A stretch of DNA of 64,000 nt from assembly GCF_000178835.2 (NCBI RefSeq), contig NC_015275.1, positions 2,811,001-2,875,000 of the forward strand, in the 5' to 3' direction. Positions 20,601 through 29,970 of this stretch are shown piece after piece. A program made the position numbers and the translations under genes. Below the pieces are notes generated by a model, which was given only the letters and a program-made list of their open reading frames with translations, was not told where the DNA came from and did not search any database. The stretch comes from Cellulosilyticum lentocellum DSM 5427. GTDB lineage: Bacteria; Bacillota; Clostridia; Lachnospirales; Cellulosilyticaceae. Within the stretch, counting starts at the first letter, position 1; every line of letters begins with the position of its first letter.

Positions 20601-21141
20601 TCCCATGGTCTTGTATTTCTAAAAAGAAGTTACCTTTTCCCATAATCTCTTCTAAGGTAAGAGCTGCTGCTTTAGCTTCTTCATAGTTATCATTTAATAA
20701 TCTTCTACTCACTGGTCCTGCAAGACAGGCCCCCAAAGCAATAAGCCCTTCATGATGCTCACGAAGAAGCTCTATATCTATACGAGGTCTTCTGTAAAAA
20801 CCTTCTATAAAACCACTAGAAACCATTTTGATGAGGTTTTGATAGCCTTTATTATTCTCGGCTAGTAAAACCAAATGATAAGATCTAGCATCTACTGGCT
20901 CTTTATCAAAACGAGTACGTGCAGCTAAGTAGACTTCACATCCAATAATAGGGTTAATGTCTCTTTGTTTCGCTGCTTTGTAAAAATCTATTGCACCAAA
21001 CATCACACCATGATCTGTAATAGCAACACTGTCCATTCCCAATTCTTTTACACGATCCAGTAAATCATTAATTTTAGCTGAACCATCTAATAAACTATAT
21101 TCAGTATGCACATGGAGATGGGTAAAATTAGTTATCATCAC
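17671..21141 (-). CDS. dnaE: DNA polymerase III alpha subunit
   Basis: 1156 residues, full length for DnaE. An N-terminal PHP domain (FTHLHVHTEYSLLDG) is followed by the C-family polymerase core with the catalytic PDIDIDF and GPGRGSAAGS, a helix-hairpin-helix region, and an OB-fold near residues 985-1065 (VVVGGILIEKKVIFTKQN). The start may be the GTG at 21141 (8 bp from GGAG) or the next ATG. In firmicutes DnaE works beside PolC. It heads a run dnaE-pfkA-pyk on the minus strand. Confidence 0.97.
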   Translation of the reverse strand: MMITNFTHLHVHTEYSLLDGSAKINDLLDRVKELGMDSVAITDHGVMFGAIDFYKAAKQRDINPIIGCEVYLAARTRFDKEPVDARSYHLVLLAENNKGYQNLIKMVSSGFIEGFYRRPRIDIELLREHHEGLIALGACLAGPVSRRLLNDNYEEAKAAALTLEEIMGKGNFFLEIQDHGIKDQQKVNQLTLRLAEETGIPIVATNDVHYIKDEDANPHEVLLCIQTGKTMEDEDRMVYEGGQFYLKSPSEMAMLFPYAEEALENTNKIAQRCHVDFTFHELKLPKFDVPEGKTAETFLRERCYEGLKKRYETITPELEERLEYELGIIIQMGFVDYFLIVGDFIKYAKDHDIPVGPGRGSAAGSIVAYTLEITNIDPIKYQLLFERFLNPERVSMPDIDIDFCYERRQEVIEYVIRKYGADRVAQIVTFGTLAARAVIRDVGRAINMPYADVDKVAKMIPNELKITIKKALNMNDELRELYNTNEQIKYLLDTSMKLEGLPRHSSMHAAGVVISNKPVVEYVPLNASEGVVTTQYPMTTLEELGLLKMDFLGLRTLTVIDNAVKLVKKNHDIDIDIEKIDDHDPKVYELIASGNTEGIFQLESAGMKNFMKELAPTCLEDIIAGVSLYRPGPMDFIPKYVQGKRDANSITYTHPALEPILENTYGCIVYQEQVMQIVRDLAGYSLGRSDLLRRAMGKKKIDVMNKEREIFLYGDGDSVPGCVKNNIPAEIGNKIFDEMVDFAKYAFNKSHAAAYAVVAYQTAYLKTYYKVEFMAALMTSVMDVTTKITGYMETCKRMGIEVLSPDINEGHAYFDANGDKIIYGLAAIKNVGKNVIDRIVEERQRNGRFKSLTDFYNRMESKDTNKRSIESLILAGAFDHLGGRRSQYMAVYKQIANGINLNRKNNIQGQIDLFGLGSEEVVEDKDHLPDIPEFDSKELLNYEKEVMGIYLSGHPLDKVRGSLERYITLTSDQLAPPSEEEETEEEQIYDGKRVVVGGILIEKKVIFTKQNKKMAFLTLEDTRGVMEIVVFPNSFEQFTTFPEDSVFVIKGRISIKEETSAVILAEEMTTLEILTKPKEEESYILLELDADQRTKEVREELLHIFQNYKGKTKIIVQNSEDGAQKAFPSKYNVQICDEFVKKITNLLGKERVTIKN

Positions 21142-21210
21142 CTACTTAACTCCTTTCTCTTTTCTGTCCTCATTATAACATAGATGTAAATGGCAATATA
21201 GCTCTAAAAA

Positions 21211-21257
21211 GCAAGAAAGAGGTAGGTTATAAAACCTACTCCGTTTTATAACCTACC
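21211..21257 (-). terminator. Hairpin between the aminotransferase and dnaE
   Basis: Near-perfect arms GTAGGTTATAAAAC and GTTTTATAACCTAC with a short loop. On the minus strand it is followed by CTCTTTCTTGCTTTTT. It likely terminates the aminotransferase transcript. Confidence 0.65.
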
Positions 21258-21295
21258 CCGCTATTATATCGCTATTTAGTTTTATAAACCTAAAG

Positions 21296-21416
21296 ATAAT
21301 GAAGAATGAAAAATCAATAATGAATAATGGTTAATTAAAACATTTCCCTATTCTTGTTCTTTATTATTTAGTGCTCTTTTAGCTATAAATTCTTCACTCT
21401 TCATTATTAATTCTTC
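21296..21416. repeat. Imperfect inverted pair of AATGAAGAAT-rich repeats
   Basis: A stretch near 21297-21335 (AATGAAGAATGAAAAATC and AATAATGAATAATGG) is matched on the other strand by 21385-21416 (CAATGAAGAATTAATAATG and AAGAGTGAAGAATT). The right arm reaches the stop codon of the aminotransferase. It resembles small intergenic repeats but has no gene. Confidence 0.45.
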
Positions 21417-22689
21417 ATTGGTTTTCTATAAGTAATCGATTAACACCTGCTAATTTCACACATACACAGAAGAGCTCCATAGCTTTTTGCAATTCTTCTA
21501 CAGTAGGATAAGTTGGTGCAATACGAATATTTCTATCTTGTGGATCATTTTGATAAGGGAAAGTTGCACCTGCACCTGTTAATACAACACCTGCTTCTTT
21601 TGCAAGTCTAACGGTTTCTTTTGCACAGCCTGGTAAAGTATCTACTGCCACAAAATACCCCCCTTGTGGTTTAGTCCAACTTAAAAGTCCTGTACCTGCT
21701 AATTCTTTTTCTAATGTATTTAAAACAATCTCAAATTTTGGTCTTAACTCATTGCCTAACTTCTTCATATGGGTACGAATACCTTCTGCATTTTTAAAAT
21801 AATTAACCGTACGAAGTTGATTAAGTTTATCATGACCAATCGTTTGAATACTCATATGTTTTTTAATTTCTGCAATATTACTTAAGCTAGATGCTATTAA
21901 AGCTACGCCTGCACCTGGAAAAGTAATTTTAGAAGTAGAGAAGAAATAATAAACGCGATTTTCATTACCTGCTGCACGAGCGGCTTCAAAAATATCTTTT
22001 AGTTTCACTTCATCATAAATATGATGAACACCGTAAGCATTATCCCAGAAGATTCTAAAATCTTTTGCAGCTGTCTTCATACTTGCTAGACGTTCTACCA
22101 CTTCATCACTGTAGCAAATACCTTGTGGATTAGAGTAAAGAGGCACACACCAAATCCCTTTAATACTTGCATCTTCTTTTACAAGTGATTCTATATAATC
22201 CATATCTGGACCATCTTCATGCATAGGTACAGTGATCATTTCTATACCTAAATCTTCACAAATAGCAAAATGTCTATCATAACCTGGACTTGGGCAAAGG
22301 AATTTAACCTGATCTAGTTGACACCATGGTCGTTCTCCTTCTGTACCAAATAAAAAGAGACGTGTCATTGCATCATACATTAAGTTAAGACTTGAATTGC
22401 CCCCAATAATCATATTGGCTGGTGCAATATTAAGGAGCTCGGAAAATAATTTTTTAGCTTCACTCAAACCGTCTAATACGCCGTAGTTACGTGCATCAGT
22501 GCCATCTTCTGTTATATAAGTTTCTAATGTAGACAAAATATCATTATTAAGGTCTAATTGTGTACTAGCTGGTTTCCCTCTAGACATATCTAACTTTAAT
22601 TTTTGTCCCACATAATCTGCATATTTTTTCTCAAGTAATTGCTTTTCTTCCATTAATTGTTCTACTGAACACTTTGTAAAATCTAACAA
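21415..22689 (-). CDS. Aspartate aminotransferase, MocR-like class I subgroup
   Basis: 424 residues, starting at TTG with GGGGG 8 bp upstream. PLP-dependent fold type I enzyme: the Schiff-base lysine is in FSTSKITFPGAG and the PLP ring contact is in FWDNAYGVHH. The N-terminal LKLDMSRGKPASTQLDLN is characteristic of the atypical aspartate aminotransferases (PF12897 type) found in actinobacteria and clostridia. It converts aspartate and 2-oxoglutarate to oxaloacetate and glutamate. It stands alone between dnaE and the sugar transporter operon. Confidence 0.9.
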   Translation of the reverse strand: MLDFTKCSVEQLMEEKQLLEKKYADYVGQKLKLDMSRGKPASTQLDLNNDILSTLETYITEDGTDARNYGVLDGLSEAKKLFSELLNIAPANMIIGGNSSLNLMYDAMTRLFLFGTEGERPWCQLDQVKFLCPSPGYDRHFAICEDLGIEMITVPMHEDGPDMDYIESLVKEDASIKGIWCVPLYSNPQGICYSDEVVERLASMKTAAKDFRIFWDNAYGVHHIYDEVKLKDIFEAARAAGNENRVYYFFSTSKITFPGAGVALIASSLSNIAEIKKHMSIQTIGHDKLNQLRTVNYFKNAEGIRTHMKKLGNELRPKFEIVLNTLEKELAGTGLLSWTKPQGGYFVAVDTLPGCAKETVRLAKEAGVVLTGAGATFPYQNDPQDRNIRIAPTYPTVEELQKAMELFCVCVKLAGVNRLLIENQ

Positions 22690-22910
22690 CTTAATATCCC
22701 CCTTATCTCAGGCTATTGATGATGATTTATTTCTACTAATATAATACACTGTTTTGAGTTTTTTGCAAGTCAATACTTAAAATCTTGCAAACTTTTTTCT
22801 AAACTTTGTTTGTTTTATATAAATTTTCATCATCTATACAGCTTTAAGTAGACATTATCCCATTTTTCAGTTCTTATAATTCACTTACTCAATTTTCAAA
22901 TGAAGGAGGT

Positions 22911-22928
22911 TTTGAATTTCAATTCAAA
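22911..22928. repeat. 18-bp palindrome downstream of the sugar permease operon
   Basis: TTTGAATT and AATTCAAA separated by two bases, followed by further A/T on both sides. It may act as a weak terminator for the ABC transporter operon. The rest of 22690-22970 shows no gene. Confidence 0.45.
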
Positions 22929-22970
22929 AAAATGGTATTCCTCATCTATTTATTTTTGTATTTCATTTCT

Positions 22971-23798
22971 TTATCCTTTTACTGCTCCTGCTACTAAGCT
23001 CTTTTGAACTTGTTCACTGAGCAACATATAAATCAAAACCGTAGGAATAGTGGCAATCACTAAGCCCGCTCCTATCTCTCCCCATTTAGTTGTATAGGTG
23101 CCTATCATAGACATAATCCCAACAGTAATTGTTTTGAATTCTCTTTTACTTACAAACGTTACTGCAAACATCAGCTCATTCCATGCTGACAGATAAGTAA
23201 AAATAGATACTGTGGCTAAGGCTGGCTTAATGAGTGGTAACATGATGTTTATAAAAATACGATAAATACCACATCCATCAATAGCTGCTGCTTCTTCTAA
23301 CTCCCTGGGAATAGAGTCTAAAAAACTACTAATAATATAAATTCCCATAGGCAGGCCAAAGGCCACGTAAGGAATAATGAGTGCCCAGTAAGTATTTAAA
23401 AGGTGTGCCTTTTTTAATACCATAAATAATGGCAAAAGTGCTGCATGTATAGGAACCATCATACCCAGTAAAATAACCTTCATAGCCACCTGGCTTCCTC
23501 TCCATTCCATGCGTACAATAGCATAAGCAGACATGGCAGATAGGACAATTACTAGTAAGATAGTAATAAATGTCACCCATACACTATTACCAAAGTAGTC
23601 TAAAACCTTGGCTTGTTTAAATGCATTGATATAATTTCCAAACTTCCAATGCTCTGGCAAACCTGCTATGTTTCCTCCAAATATTTCACCATTGCCTTTT
23701 AGAGAGAAAAAAACTAACCAGACTAAAGGATAGAGTTGTATCACCGCAAATAGAATTAGGCCCATTTGCACGACAAATTTCCCAGCTTTTTCTTTCAT
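22971..23798 (-). CDS. Sugar ABC transporter permease (MalG-like)
   Basis: 275 residues with six membrane segments. The cytoplasmic EAA loop ELEEAAAIDGCGIYRIFINIMLPL marks contact with the ATPase and identifies a CUT1-type permease; the C-terminus ends KSLVAGAVKG, typical of MalG-like subunits. It forms a pair with the permease 3 bp upstream. No ATPase gene is present in the operon, so a shared MsmK-type ATPase elsewhere likely serves it. Confidence 0.93.
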   Translation of the reverse strand: MKEKAGKFVVQMGLILFAVIQLYPLVWLVFFSLKGNGEIFGGNIAGLPEHWKFGNYINAFKQAKVLDYFGNSVWVTFITILLVIVLSAMSAYAIVRMEWRGSQVAMKVILLGMMVPIHAALLPLFMVLKKAHLLNTYWALIIPYVAFGLPMGIYIISSFLDSIPRELEEAAAIDGCGIYRIFINIMLPLIKPALATVSIFTYLSAWNELMFAVTFVSKREFKTITVGIMSMIGTYTTKWGEIGAGLVIATIPTVLIYMLLSEQVQKSLVAGAVKG

Positions 23799-23801
23799 CT
23801 T

Positions 23802-24680
23802 CTATGCCTCCTTTTTTCTGTAAAAAGCTAAATTAAGCAACATAGTAAAGAATAAACACTCTACAATAATAAATATAGAAATAGCACTACCATAACCATA
23901 CTTGAAAGAATCAAAAATCGTGGTGTACATATAAATACTTGGCACTTCTGTTGAGAAAAAAGGTCCTCCATTAGTTAAAACGTAGATCAAATCAAATACT
24001 TTTAATGCACCAATTAAGGAGAAAGTCATACATACTTTTAAAATAGGCTTTAATAATGGAATAGTAATATACCATGCTGTTTGAACTTTATTAGCACCAT
24101 CAATAACAGCCGCTTCATTTACTTCGGTAGAGATGCCTTTAATCCCTGCATACATAATGAGCATATGATAACCCACATATTGCCAAAGAATAGGTATAAA
24201 ACTACATATTAATGCTGTTTTTTCTTGTCCTAACCAATCTTGTGCCACACTGCCTAGCCCAATAGATTTAAGCAGTGCATTTAATAAGCCATAGTCTGCA
24301 TTATATATCTTCTGCCAAAGCTGCCCGATAACTACCGTTGATATAATAACTGGGATAAAGTATACTGTTCGATAAAACTTCTCTCCTTTTACACCTTGAG
24401 CAATGACAATAGCAATAAGTAGAGAAAATGGCAACTGAATCACTAATGATAATCCTGCAAAAAGCAAGGAATTGATAATTGAATTTATAAAACGTCCATC
24501 ACATAATAGTTCCTTGTAATTTTTCAATCCAATGAAAGTTCCTTGCCCTATGCCATCCCAACTTAGAAGACTATAATAGCCAGATATAAATATAGGTACT
24601 ACAACTATCATTCCCATAATGAAAAGGGTAGGAAACATAAATATAAAAATGGCCTTTTTGTCAGATAAAATGCTTTTCAT
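23802..24680 (-). CDS. Sugar ABC transporter permease (MalF-like)
   Basis: 292 residues, six membrane segments beginning KKAIFIFMFPTLFIMGMIVV. The EAA loop is EVNEAAVIDGANKVQTAWYITIPLLKP, and the C-terminal part LTNGGPFFSTEVPSIYMYT is the CUT1 UgpA/MalF hallmark. It works with the MalG-like subunit to import an oligosaccharide delivered by the lipoprotein at 24746-26098. Confidence 0.93.
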   Translation of the reverse strand: MKSILSDKKAIFIFMFPTLFIMGMIVVVPIFISGYYSLLSWDGIGQGTFIGLKNYKELLCDGRFINSIINSLLFAGLSLVIQLPFSLLIAIVIAQGVKGEKFYRTVYFIPVIISTVVIGQLWQKIYNADYGLLNALLKSIGLGSVAQDWLGQEKTALICSFIPILWQYVGYHMLIMYAGIKGISTEVNEAAVIDGANKVQTAWYITIPLLKPILKVCMTFSLIGALKVFDLIYVLTNGGPFFSTEVPSIYMYTTIFDSFKYGYGSAISIFIIVECLFFTMLLNLAFYRKKEA

Positions 24681-24704
24681 AAGAACCTCCTTATTTACAA
24701 TTTT

Positions 24705-24730
24705 AGGGTTGTCTCATGAAAGACAACCCT
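24705..24730 (-). repeat. Hairpin between the binding protein and permease genes
   Basis: Perfect 10-bp arms AGGGTTGTCT and AGACAACCCT with a 6-base loop in the 65-bp gap after the binding protein gene. Not followed by a T tract. Such hairpins often stabilise the upstream mRNA segment, so that binding protein exceeds permease. Confidence 0.7.
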
Positions 24731-24745
24731 ATTTAGTCACTTCAA

Positions 24746-26098
24746 TTACTGAAGTTCTGTTGGATTTAATTTTGACATTCTCTCAGCAAACTGTTCAGGT
24801 GTAATCTTAAGTGCGAGTAATTCTGCTACTAGATTCTTGTAGTCTTCTGAACTATCTGCTGGTAAAATATTATCCCACCATGTAATATATGAGGTTCCTG
24901 TCTCCATAAGAGCTGCTGATTCTTTAGCTAAAGTAGACACACTGCTTGTATCTAAGTCTGATACATCCCAGCAAGCAAGTCCTGCATTATCTAAATAGCC
25001 TTCGCGTCCTATTTTTTCACTCAAATAAGCTAAATATTCTGCCACTTCTTTAGGATGTTTAGTCTTAGCATTAATATAGTATCCATCTGTTCCACCACCA
25101 GAAAACTCTGTTGCTGTACCTTTTCCATCTTCAAATATAGGGAAAGCAATGGCTTTTACTTTGCCATTAGTTACAGCTTCTTCATCTTCGAATGTTGGAT
25201 GTACCCAGTTTGCTTGAAAAATCATAGCACCTTGACCTGCTGCAAAACCATCTACCATTTCACTATAGCTCATACTTAACATGCTCTCATTAAAGGCATT
25301 AGCCTTTACTAATTGTTGCATTTTATCTGCAGCTTTAATAAATGGTTCACTATTAAATTTAGAAGGATCTTTAAATGCTTCTAATAAAGCTGGATTTCCT
25401 GCTTGTCTTGCAGAAATAATGTCATACCAGTACATACCTGGCCATGTATCCTTTTCACCTAAAAGAATAGGTGTATAACCTGCAGCACGAAGCTTTTCAC
25501 AAGCCTCAAGTAATTCTGTCCAGTTTGTTGGATAATCTGCTCCTGCTTTTTCAAACATTTCGGTATTGCAGTATAAGTTTGCTAAGAAAGTAATCGTAGG
25601 TAATGTATAAGTTTTGCCATTGTACACACAGTTTTCCAACATACCATCTAATACCTTAGATTTTGTTTCTTCGGTTAGATATTCGTCAATAGGTAATAAA
25701 TAATCTGCATCGATATAAGGTTTTACAAAGCTTCCACCACCAAACATATAAGCAATATCTGGAGCCTCTCCTGCTGCAAAAGCTGTTTTAATTTTAGTCT
25801 TATATTGTTCACCTGTTACGCCATCTTGAACAATAGTAATATGAGGATGAAGTTCATGATATTCTTCTACAGATTCCTCAATAATACGTTTTACTGGGTC
25901 TGTATCTGATACAGATTGGTGCCATAAAGTAATTGTAATTGGTTCATCTTGTGTTTGACTACTTGTATCTTTGTTTTCGGTACTTGTACTTTGATCTGCT
26001 TCTTCCTTGGGCACTTGTGTCTTACTACATGCCGTTAAACCCATTACCATACTTCCCATTAAAAGGAGTGCGGATAGCTTTTTTAAATGCTTTTTCAT
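24746..26098 (-). CDS. Sugar-binding lipoprotein of ABC transporter
   Basis: 450 residues from the ATG at 26098, which has GGGGG 6 bp upstream; the longer frame lacks one. A lipoprotein signal ends LTAC with the modified Cys at residue 24, followed by a Ser/Thr/Gln-rich linker. The rest is an extracellular solute-binding protein family 1 fold (ITITLWHQSVSDTDPVKRII and FSGGGTDGYYINAKTKHPKE). It captures an oligosaccharide outside the cell for the two permeases downstream. Ligand is inferred to be a plant-polymer sugar from the neighbouring GH3 operon. Confidence 0.93.
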   Translation of the reverse strand: MKKHLKKLSALLLMGSMVMGLTACSKTQVPKEEADQSTSTENKDTSSQTQDEPITITLWHQSVSDTDPVKRIIEESVEEYHELHPHITIVQDGVTGEQYKTKIKTAFAAGEAPDIAYMFGGGSFVKPYIDADYLLPIDEYLTEETKSKVLDGMLENCVYNGKTYTLPTITFLANLYCNTEMFEKAGADYPTNWTELLEACEKLRAAGYTPILLGEKDTWPGMYWYDIISARQAGNPALLEAFKDPSKFNSEPFIKAADKMQQLVKANAFNESMLSMSYSEMVDGFAAGQGAMIFQANWVHPTFEDEEAVTNGKVKAIAFPIFEDGKGTATEFSGGGTDGYYINAKTKHPKEVAEYLAYLSEKIGREGYLDNAGLACWDVSDLDTSSVSTLAKESAALMETGTSYITWWDNILPADSSEDYKNLVAELLALKITPEQFAERMSKLNPTELQ

Positions 26099-26136
26099 AT
26101 ATATCCCCCATTCTCTCATATCACTTTTTTGTATCG

Positions 26137-26148
26137 TTTTGTACAAAA
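26137..26148. promoter_or_regulatory. Palindrome upstream of the sugar-binding protein gene
   Basis: TTTTGTACAAAA, a perfect 12-bp palindrome about 40 bp before the start of the binding-protein gene. It may be an operator or part of the response-regulator site. Not proven. Confidence 0.4.
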
Positions 26149-26240
26149 CAATTGTTACTACTTGATTTAATTATATAGAAGATTTATATAAAAATTAATT
26201 CACTATCACTACTGCATCATTCACTATTCCAACACGTTTA

Positions 26241-27869
26241 TTAATAAACTTTCATTTTTTGAACCTTACCCTTACGTCTAAATTCACTCAGCGAATCTCC
26301 ACTCATTTTTTTAAACCATATGCTCAAATAATGTGGATCACATATTCCTATTGCTTCACCTATTTCATACGCCTTTAACTCTGTTGTTATTAATAGATCC
26401 TTGGCTTTTTGAAAGCGTATTTCTGACAAATATTCTCCATAGGTCTTGCCTGTATTCTTCTTTAGTAGTCTTCCTAAATAGCCTGCGCTAATGTAAAATT
26501 GATCTGCCACTTGATTCATACTGAGTTCTGGGCTACTTAAATTTTGTAACATATAATTTAAGATACCTTGTACTAGACTACTATTTTTCTTTTCATCCTT
26601 AGCAGCTATCTCTGTTGTAAGCATGCCTATGTATTTTAGAATTTCATCCCTAAAGGCTACCATTTCAATAGGGTCTTCATAAACCTGGCACAATTTTTTC
26701 GAAAATTGCTTTTGAATTGGTAAATCATTTTTTATAGCTTCATTAAAACACCAAGAAATTATCTCTATTAATAAATGAGGTGTTTGCTGAGTGCTTTTAT
26801 ACTTGTCTCTTATAAAATGCTCCCACAATCTCTGCACACTTTTTTCGGCCTCTTCCTTTCTACCCGCACTTACATAAATTTTTATTTCTTTCCATATCTT
26901 TTCTTGTTCTACAGATAAGTAACTTGTGCTAGTCGCTAAATCCCCATAGTAAATAATACAGTTTTCTCCTTCTACCATCTTATAATTAAGTGCTTCTACT
27001 GCCTCTTTATAGGCCGTAGAAATTTGACTATAATCTTCTTTCTTGCAACTTACCCCAATACTTATGTAACACTTTAATCGTGTAATTAACATTTTTCTAA
27101 GAAGTTCTAGACATTCATTTAAGGGCAAATCAGGATTATTAGACATAATAACAATTCTTCCAAATCCATCTCGACAAAATAAAATATAGGCATCCCCAGA
27201 AAAGAATTCTTCTATTAACTTTCTTGCTTTCATATGTAAAATCATTTCATTTTGATCTTCTTCATTTCCTATATTCTCCTTATTTACCTGATTCATTTCA
27301 ACTAATGCAACCTGTATCTCTTGTGCATTAGGATGTATGTCAACTTGATAAAATTTCATCTTCCTACTAAATACTTCGGAGGTTACAGGTTCTAGTAATA
27401 CTTGATTTAAATAGCCTTCTTGAAAAAGAGGTAAATTCTCTTCAATTTGAGCCGCTAATTTCTCATATTCTACTTGATAGTTCTTTTCCTTCTCTATCTT
27501 CTCTCTTGTTTTCCATAAAGTCTGTGTAATAACTTCTGCTTTAATGGGCTTTAAAATATAATCTGACACCCCAATTTTGATACTTCTCATAGCATAATTA
27601 AATTCATCATGACCAGTTAATATAATAATTTTTACTTTAGGCATTAGATTAATACATGTTTCACTAAACTCAATACCATCTATTCCCGGCATGCAAATAT
27701 CTGTAATAATAATATCTGGGTTCCATTCCTGTACTTCCTCTAAGGCCTTCTTCGAACTTGAGAATTCAGTTACTACCTCCATCCCCAATGCTTCCCAATC
27801 AATCTTCATACGAAGTAATTTTCGAATCAAGGTCTCATCATCTATTAAAATTACCTTTAACCTTTCCAC
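26241..27869 (-). CDS. Response regulator with AraC output domain (YesN-like)
   Basis: 542 residues, starting at GTG with GGAGGG upstream, 2 bp after the kinase stop. The N-terminal receiver domain has the phosphoacceptor Asp in IIITDICMPG and acidic pair IDDE. A middle region of ~300 residues is followed by the AraC double helix-turn-helix (SMNQVADQFYISAGYLGRLL and AYEIGEAIGICDPHYLSIWF). It should activate the sugar ABC operon immediately downstream when phosphorylated by the kinase at 27872-29629. Confidence 0.93.
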   Translation of the reverse strand: MERLKVILIDDETLIRKLLRMKIDWEALGMEVVTEFSSSKKALEEVQEWNPDIIITDICMPGIDGIEFSETCINLMPKVKIIILTGHDEFNYAMRSIKIGVSDYILKPIKAEVITQTLWKTREKIEKEKNYQVEYEKLAAQIEENLPLFQEGYLNQVLLEPVTSEVFSRKMKFYQVDIHPNAQEIQVALVEMNQVNKENIGNEEDQNEMILHMKARKLIEEFFSGDAYILFCRDGFGRIVIMSNNPDLPLNECLELLRKMLITRLKCYISIGVSCKKEDYSQISTAYKEAVEALNYKMVEGENCIIYYGDLATSTSYLSVEQEKIWKEIKIYVSAGRKEEAEKSVQRLWEHFIRDKYKSTQQTPHLLIEIISWCFNEAIKNDLPIQKQFSKKLCQVYEDPIEMVAFRDEILKYIGMLTTEIAAKDEKKNSSLVQGILNYMLQNLSSPELSMNQVADQFYISAGYLGRLLKKNTGKTYGEYLSEIRFQKAKDLLITTELKAYEIGEAIGICDPHYLSIWFKKMSGDSLSEFRRKGKVQKMKVY

Positions 27870-27871
27870 AC

Positions 27872-29629
27872 CTATCCCTCCAATGCCTCAATATGCACAT
27901 AAAAACTAATATCTGTTAATTCATTTGCTTTACTAGTTATTTCGTATTTAAACTTGTCACCATAAATAATTTTCATTCTTTCTATGGTTCCTCTTAGTCC
28001 AAAGCTCTTACCTTTATAGCATCCTGGATCTGATTTAAGTTCACTCAGTAAGTCTACAGGTATTCCAAAACCATTATCTGCAATACATAGATGAATCCAT
28101 TCTTTCTCTCGTCTTATCCCAATATATAATTCTCCTTTTTCTGTTCCTTCTCTTAATCCATGATGAATGGCATTTTCCATTAAAGGTTGTAAAGTAAGTT
28201 TAGGAATTAAATAGTTCTTGCAACAAGGCTCCACTTCAATTGTTTCTTCAAATAAGTTCTCAAAACGCACTTTCATAATCTTGATATAATCTACTACAAT
28301 AGCCACTTCTTCCTCTATACTTAACAATTCTCTTCCCTTACTAACACTTCTTCTATAAAAATCACCTAAAGCTTCTACTGTCTCACACACCTTGCCTAGT
28401 TCACCTAACATGGCCAGTGCTTGAATAGAATCTAAGGTATTGTATAAAAAGTGAGGTTTCATTAGTCCTTGCATTTCATTAAGTTCTACTTTTCGTATCT
28501 TCTTTTGCTTCTCAATAGTCTGTTCTAATAGCAAGCTGATCTTATCAAGCAGTTGATTATAGCCTTCAAAAAGATAACGAAACTCATCAAAAAAAGGCTT
28601 ATACTTTACTTTAGTAAATTCTCCTCGTTCTGCACTCTTCATAGAAATAAGTAAGTGAGAAATAGGTACAGTAATTAAATTAGCTACCAGTATAGTTCCC
28701 ATTAAAATAAAAAACGCACTTAGAAGCATTAATAATATATTCGCTGATAATACCTCAAAGCTTTCTTGTCTCATATCTGTGGGCTGCAGGCGAATAATCT
28801 TCCATCCTTCTGTGGGAATTACTACTCCTGTCACTAAGTATTTCTTATCCCCATCTTTAAACACCTCTTTTAATGTACCTTCTTTGGCACTGCCTAACTT
28901 ATTTAAAAACATCTCCCTTTCTTCAGCTTGTAATATCGTTAATCCATCTTGGCATATAATTCTATTTTGCTCATCTAAAAAGATAATCTGTTCTCTATCT
29001 TCTTTTAATATTTCCTTATATGTATTTCGAAAGGCTGTTCTATTAATATTTACAAATAAGACGCCTCTATTTCGAAAGTTTTTTAAGTCTTTATAAACTC
29101 TAATAAGTGAAACTTGATTACTTAAGGGTTTTCGCACAATATCTGGGCTATCTAACGATAAAATATAATTTCCATTCTTCTCAATAACGGATTGATACCA
29201 TCCCATTTGCTCTTTGTTCGTTAATTTTCCAACCAAGTCTTCTCTTGCACCTACGGAATAAATTTGGTCTTTTTGATCAATTAAGTATACCCCATTTATT
29301 TCATTCGCAAATTGTAAAATGCCATAGATTTTTTTAGCCACCTTAAATTGGCCTGGTACATTGCTATAGATATCACCTGACTTAAGAACTTCCTGAATAT
29401 CCTCATCTGCTAATAATATCTTTGAATAATTATTAGCTGTTTCAATAATAGCCAGTGTAACTGTCTTCATAGTTTGTAGTGTATTAACACTTTCTTCTCC
29501 CATTACCTTTAGTTCATGGCTCATATAAATTGCCTTAAATGCAATAAAGTAACTTCCTATAATGACACCTACAATGACAAAGTAAATGATGGCAATTTTA
29601 ATTCTGAACTTTTGCTTCATGTGCGTCAT
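27872..29629 (-). CDS. Membrane sensor histidine kinase (YesM-like)
   Basis: 585 residues. Membrane segments near residues 11-30 and ~290-315 enclose a ~260-residue extracellular sensor (dCache-like), then a HAMP linker. The His_kinase domain has the phosphoacceptor in LMKPHFLYNTLDSIQAL, and the HATPase_c domain follows with PLMENAIHHGLREG and IADNGFGI. YesM kinases sense extracellular oligosaccharides, often with the cognate binding lipoprotein. Together with the response regulator and ABC genes it is a complete sensing and uptake unit. Confidence 0.93.
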   Translation of the reverse strand: MTHMKQKFRIKIAIIYFVIVGVIIGSYFIAFKAIYMSHELKVMGEESVNTLQTMKTVTLAIIETANNYSKILLADEDIQEVLKSGDIYSNVPGQFKVAKKIYGILQFANEINGVYLIDQKDQIYSVGAREDLVGKLTNKEQMGWYQSVIEKNGNYILSLDSPDIVRKPLSNQVSLIRVYKDLKNFRNRGVLFVNINRTAFRNTYKEILKEDREQIIFLDEQNRIICQDGLTILQAEEREMFLNKLGSAKEGTLKEVFKDGDKKYLVTGVVIPTEGWKIIRLQPTDMRQESFEVLSANILLMLLSAFFILMGTILVANLITVPISHLLISMKSAERGEFTKVKYKPFFDEFRYLFEGYNQLLDKISLLLEQTIEKQKKIRKVELNEMQGLMKPHFLYNTLDSIQALAMLGELGKVCETVEALGDFYRRSVSKGRELLSIEEEVAIVVDYIKIMKVRFENLFEETIEVEPCCKNYLIPKLTLQPLMENAIHHGLREGTEKGELYIGIRREKEWIHLCIADNGFGIPVDLLSELKSDPGCYKGKSFGLRGTIERMKIIYGDKFKYEITSKANELTDISFYVHIEALEG

Positions 29630-29678
29630 CCTCCCTGCCTTTTCTCCTTGTCTTCTCTTTTGATAGTCTTAATCTAAT

Positions 29679-29743
29679 AAAAAAGCACCTTATGCAGATT
29701 CAATGTTATTTCTTAAAAACATTCTCACTTGCACAAAGTGCTT
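29679..29743 (-). terminator. Terminator between the GH3 operon and the kinase operon
   Basis: On the minus strand AAGCACTTTGTGCA pairs imperfectly with TGCATAAGGTGCTT, with a nested AATGTT/AACATT stem and a T6 tail. It separates DUF3237 (upstream) from the kinase gene. The remaining part of 29744-29970 shows no gene; it should hold the end of the GH3 transcript. Confidence 0.75.
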
Positions 29744-29970
29744 CCTATTAATACTATCTCTAAAATAGCATTTTGAATAGCAACATGGTATATTTCTTTG
29801 TTTTTTTGTGTATTTTGTGTATATTCTTATAATAAAATTTCCAATAATTTTATTATTATGTATTTAATCTCCCATCAATTTCAACCAAAGAAGTGCATAA
29901 ACCATTCTTACTTTTTATTTTCTTGTCACTATGCTTTAATCTGATGATCTGCTTTTCTTTTTCCACACAA

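Noticed and set aside
21296-21416. A transposon-derived MITE
   Set aside because: The inverted arms are imperfect and no target-site duplication was seen; kept only as a repeat.
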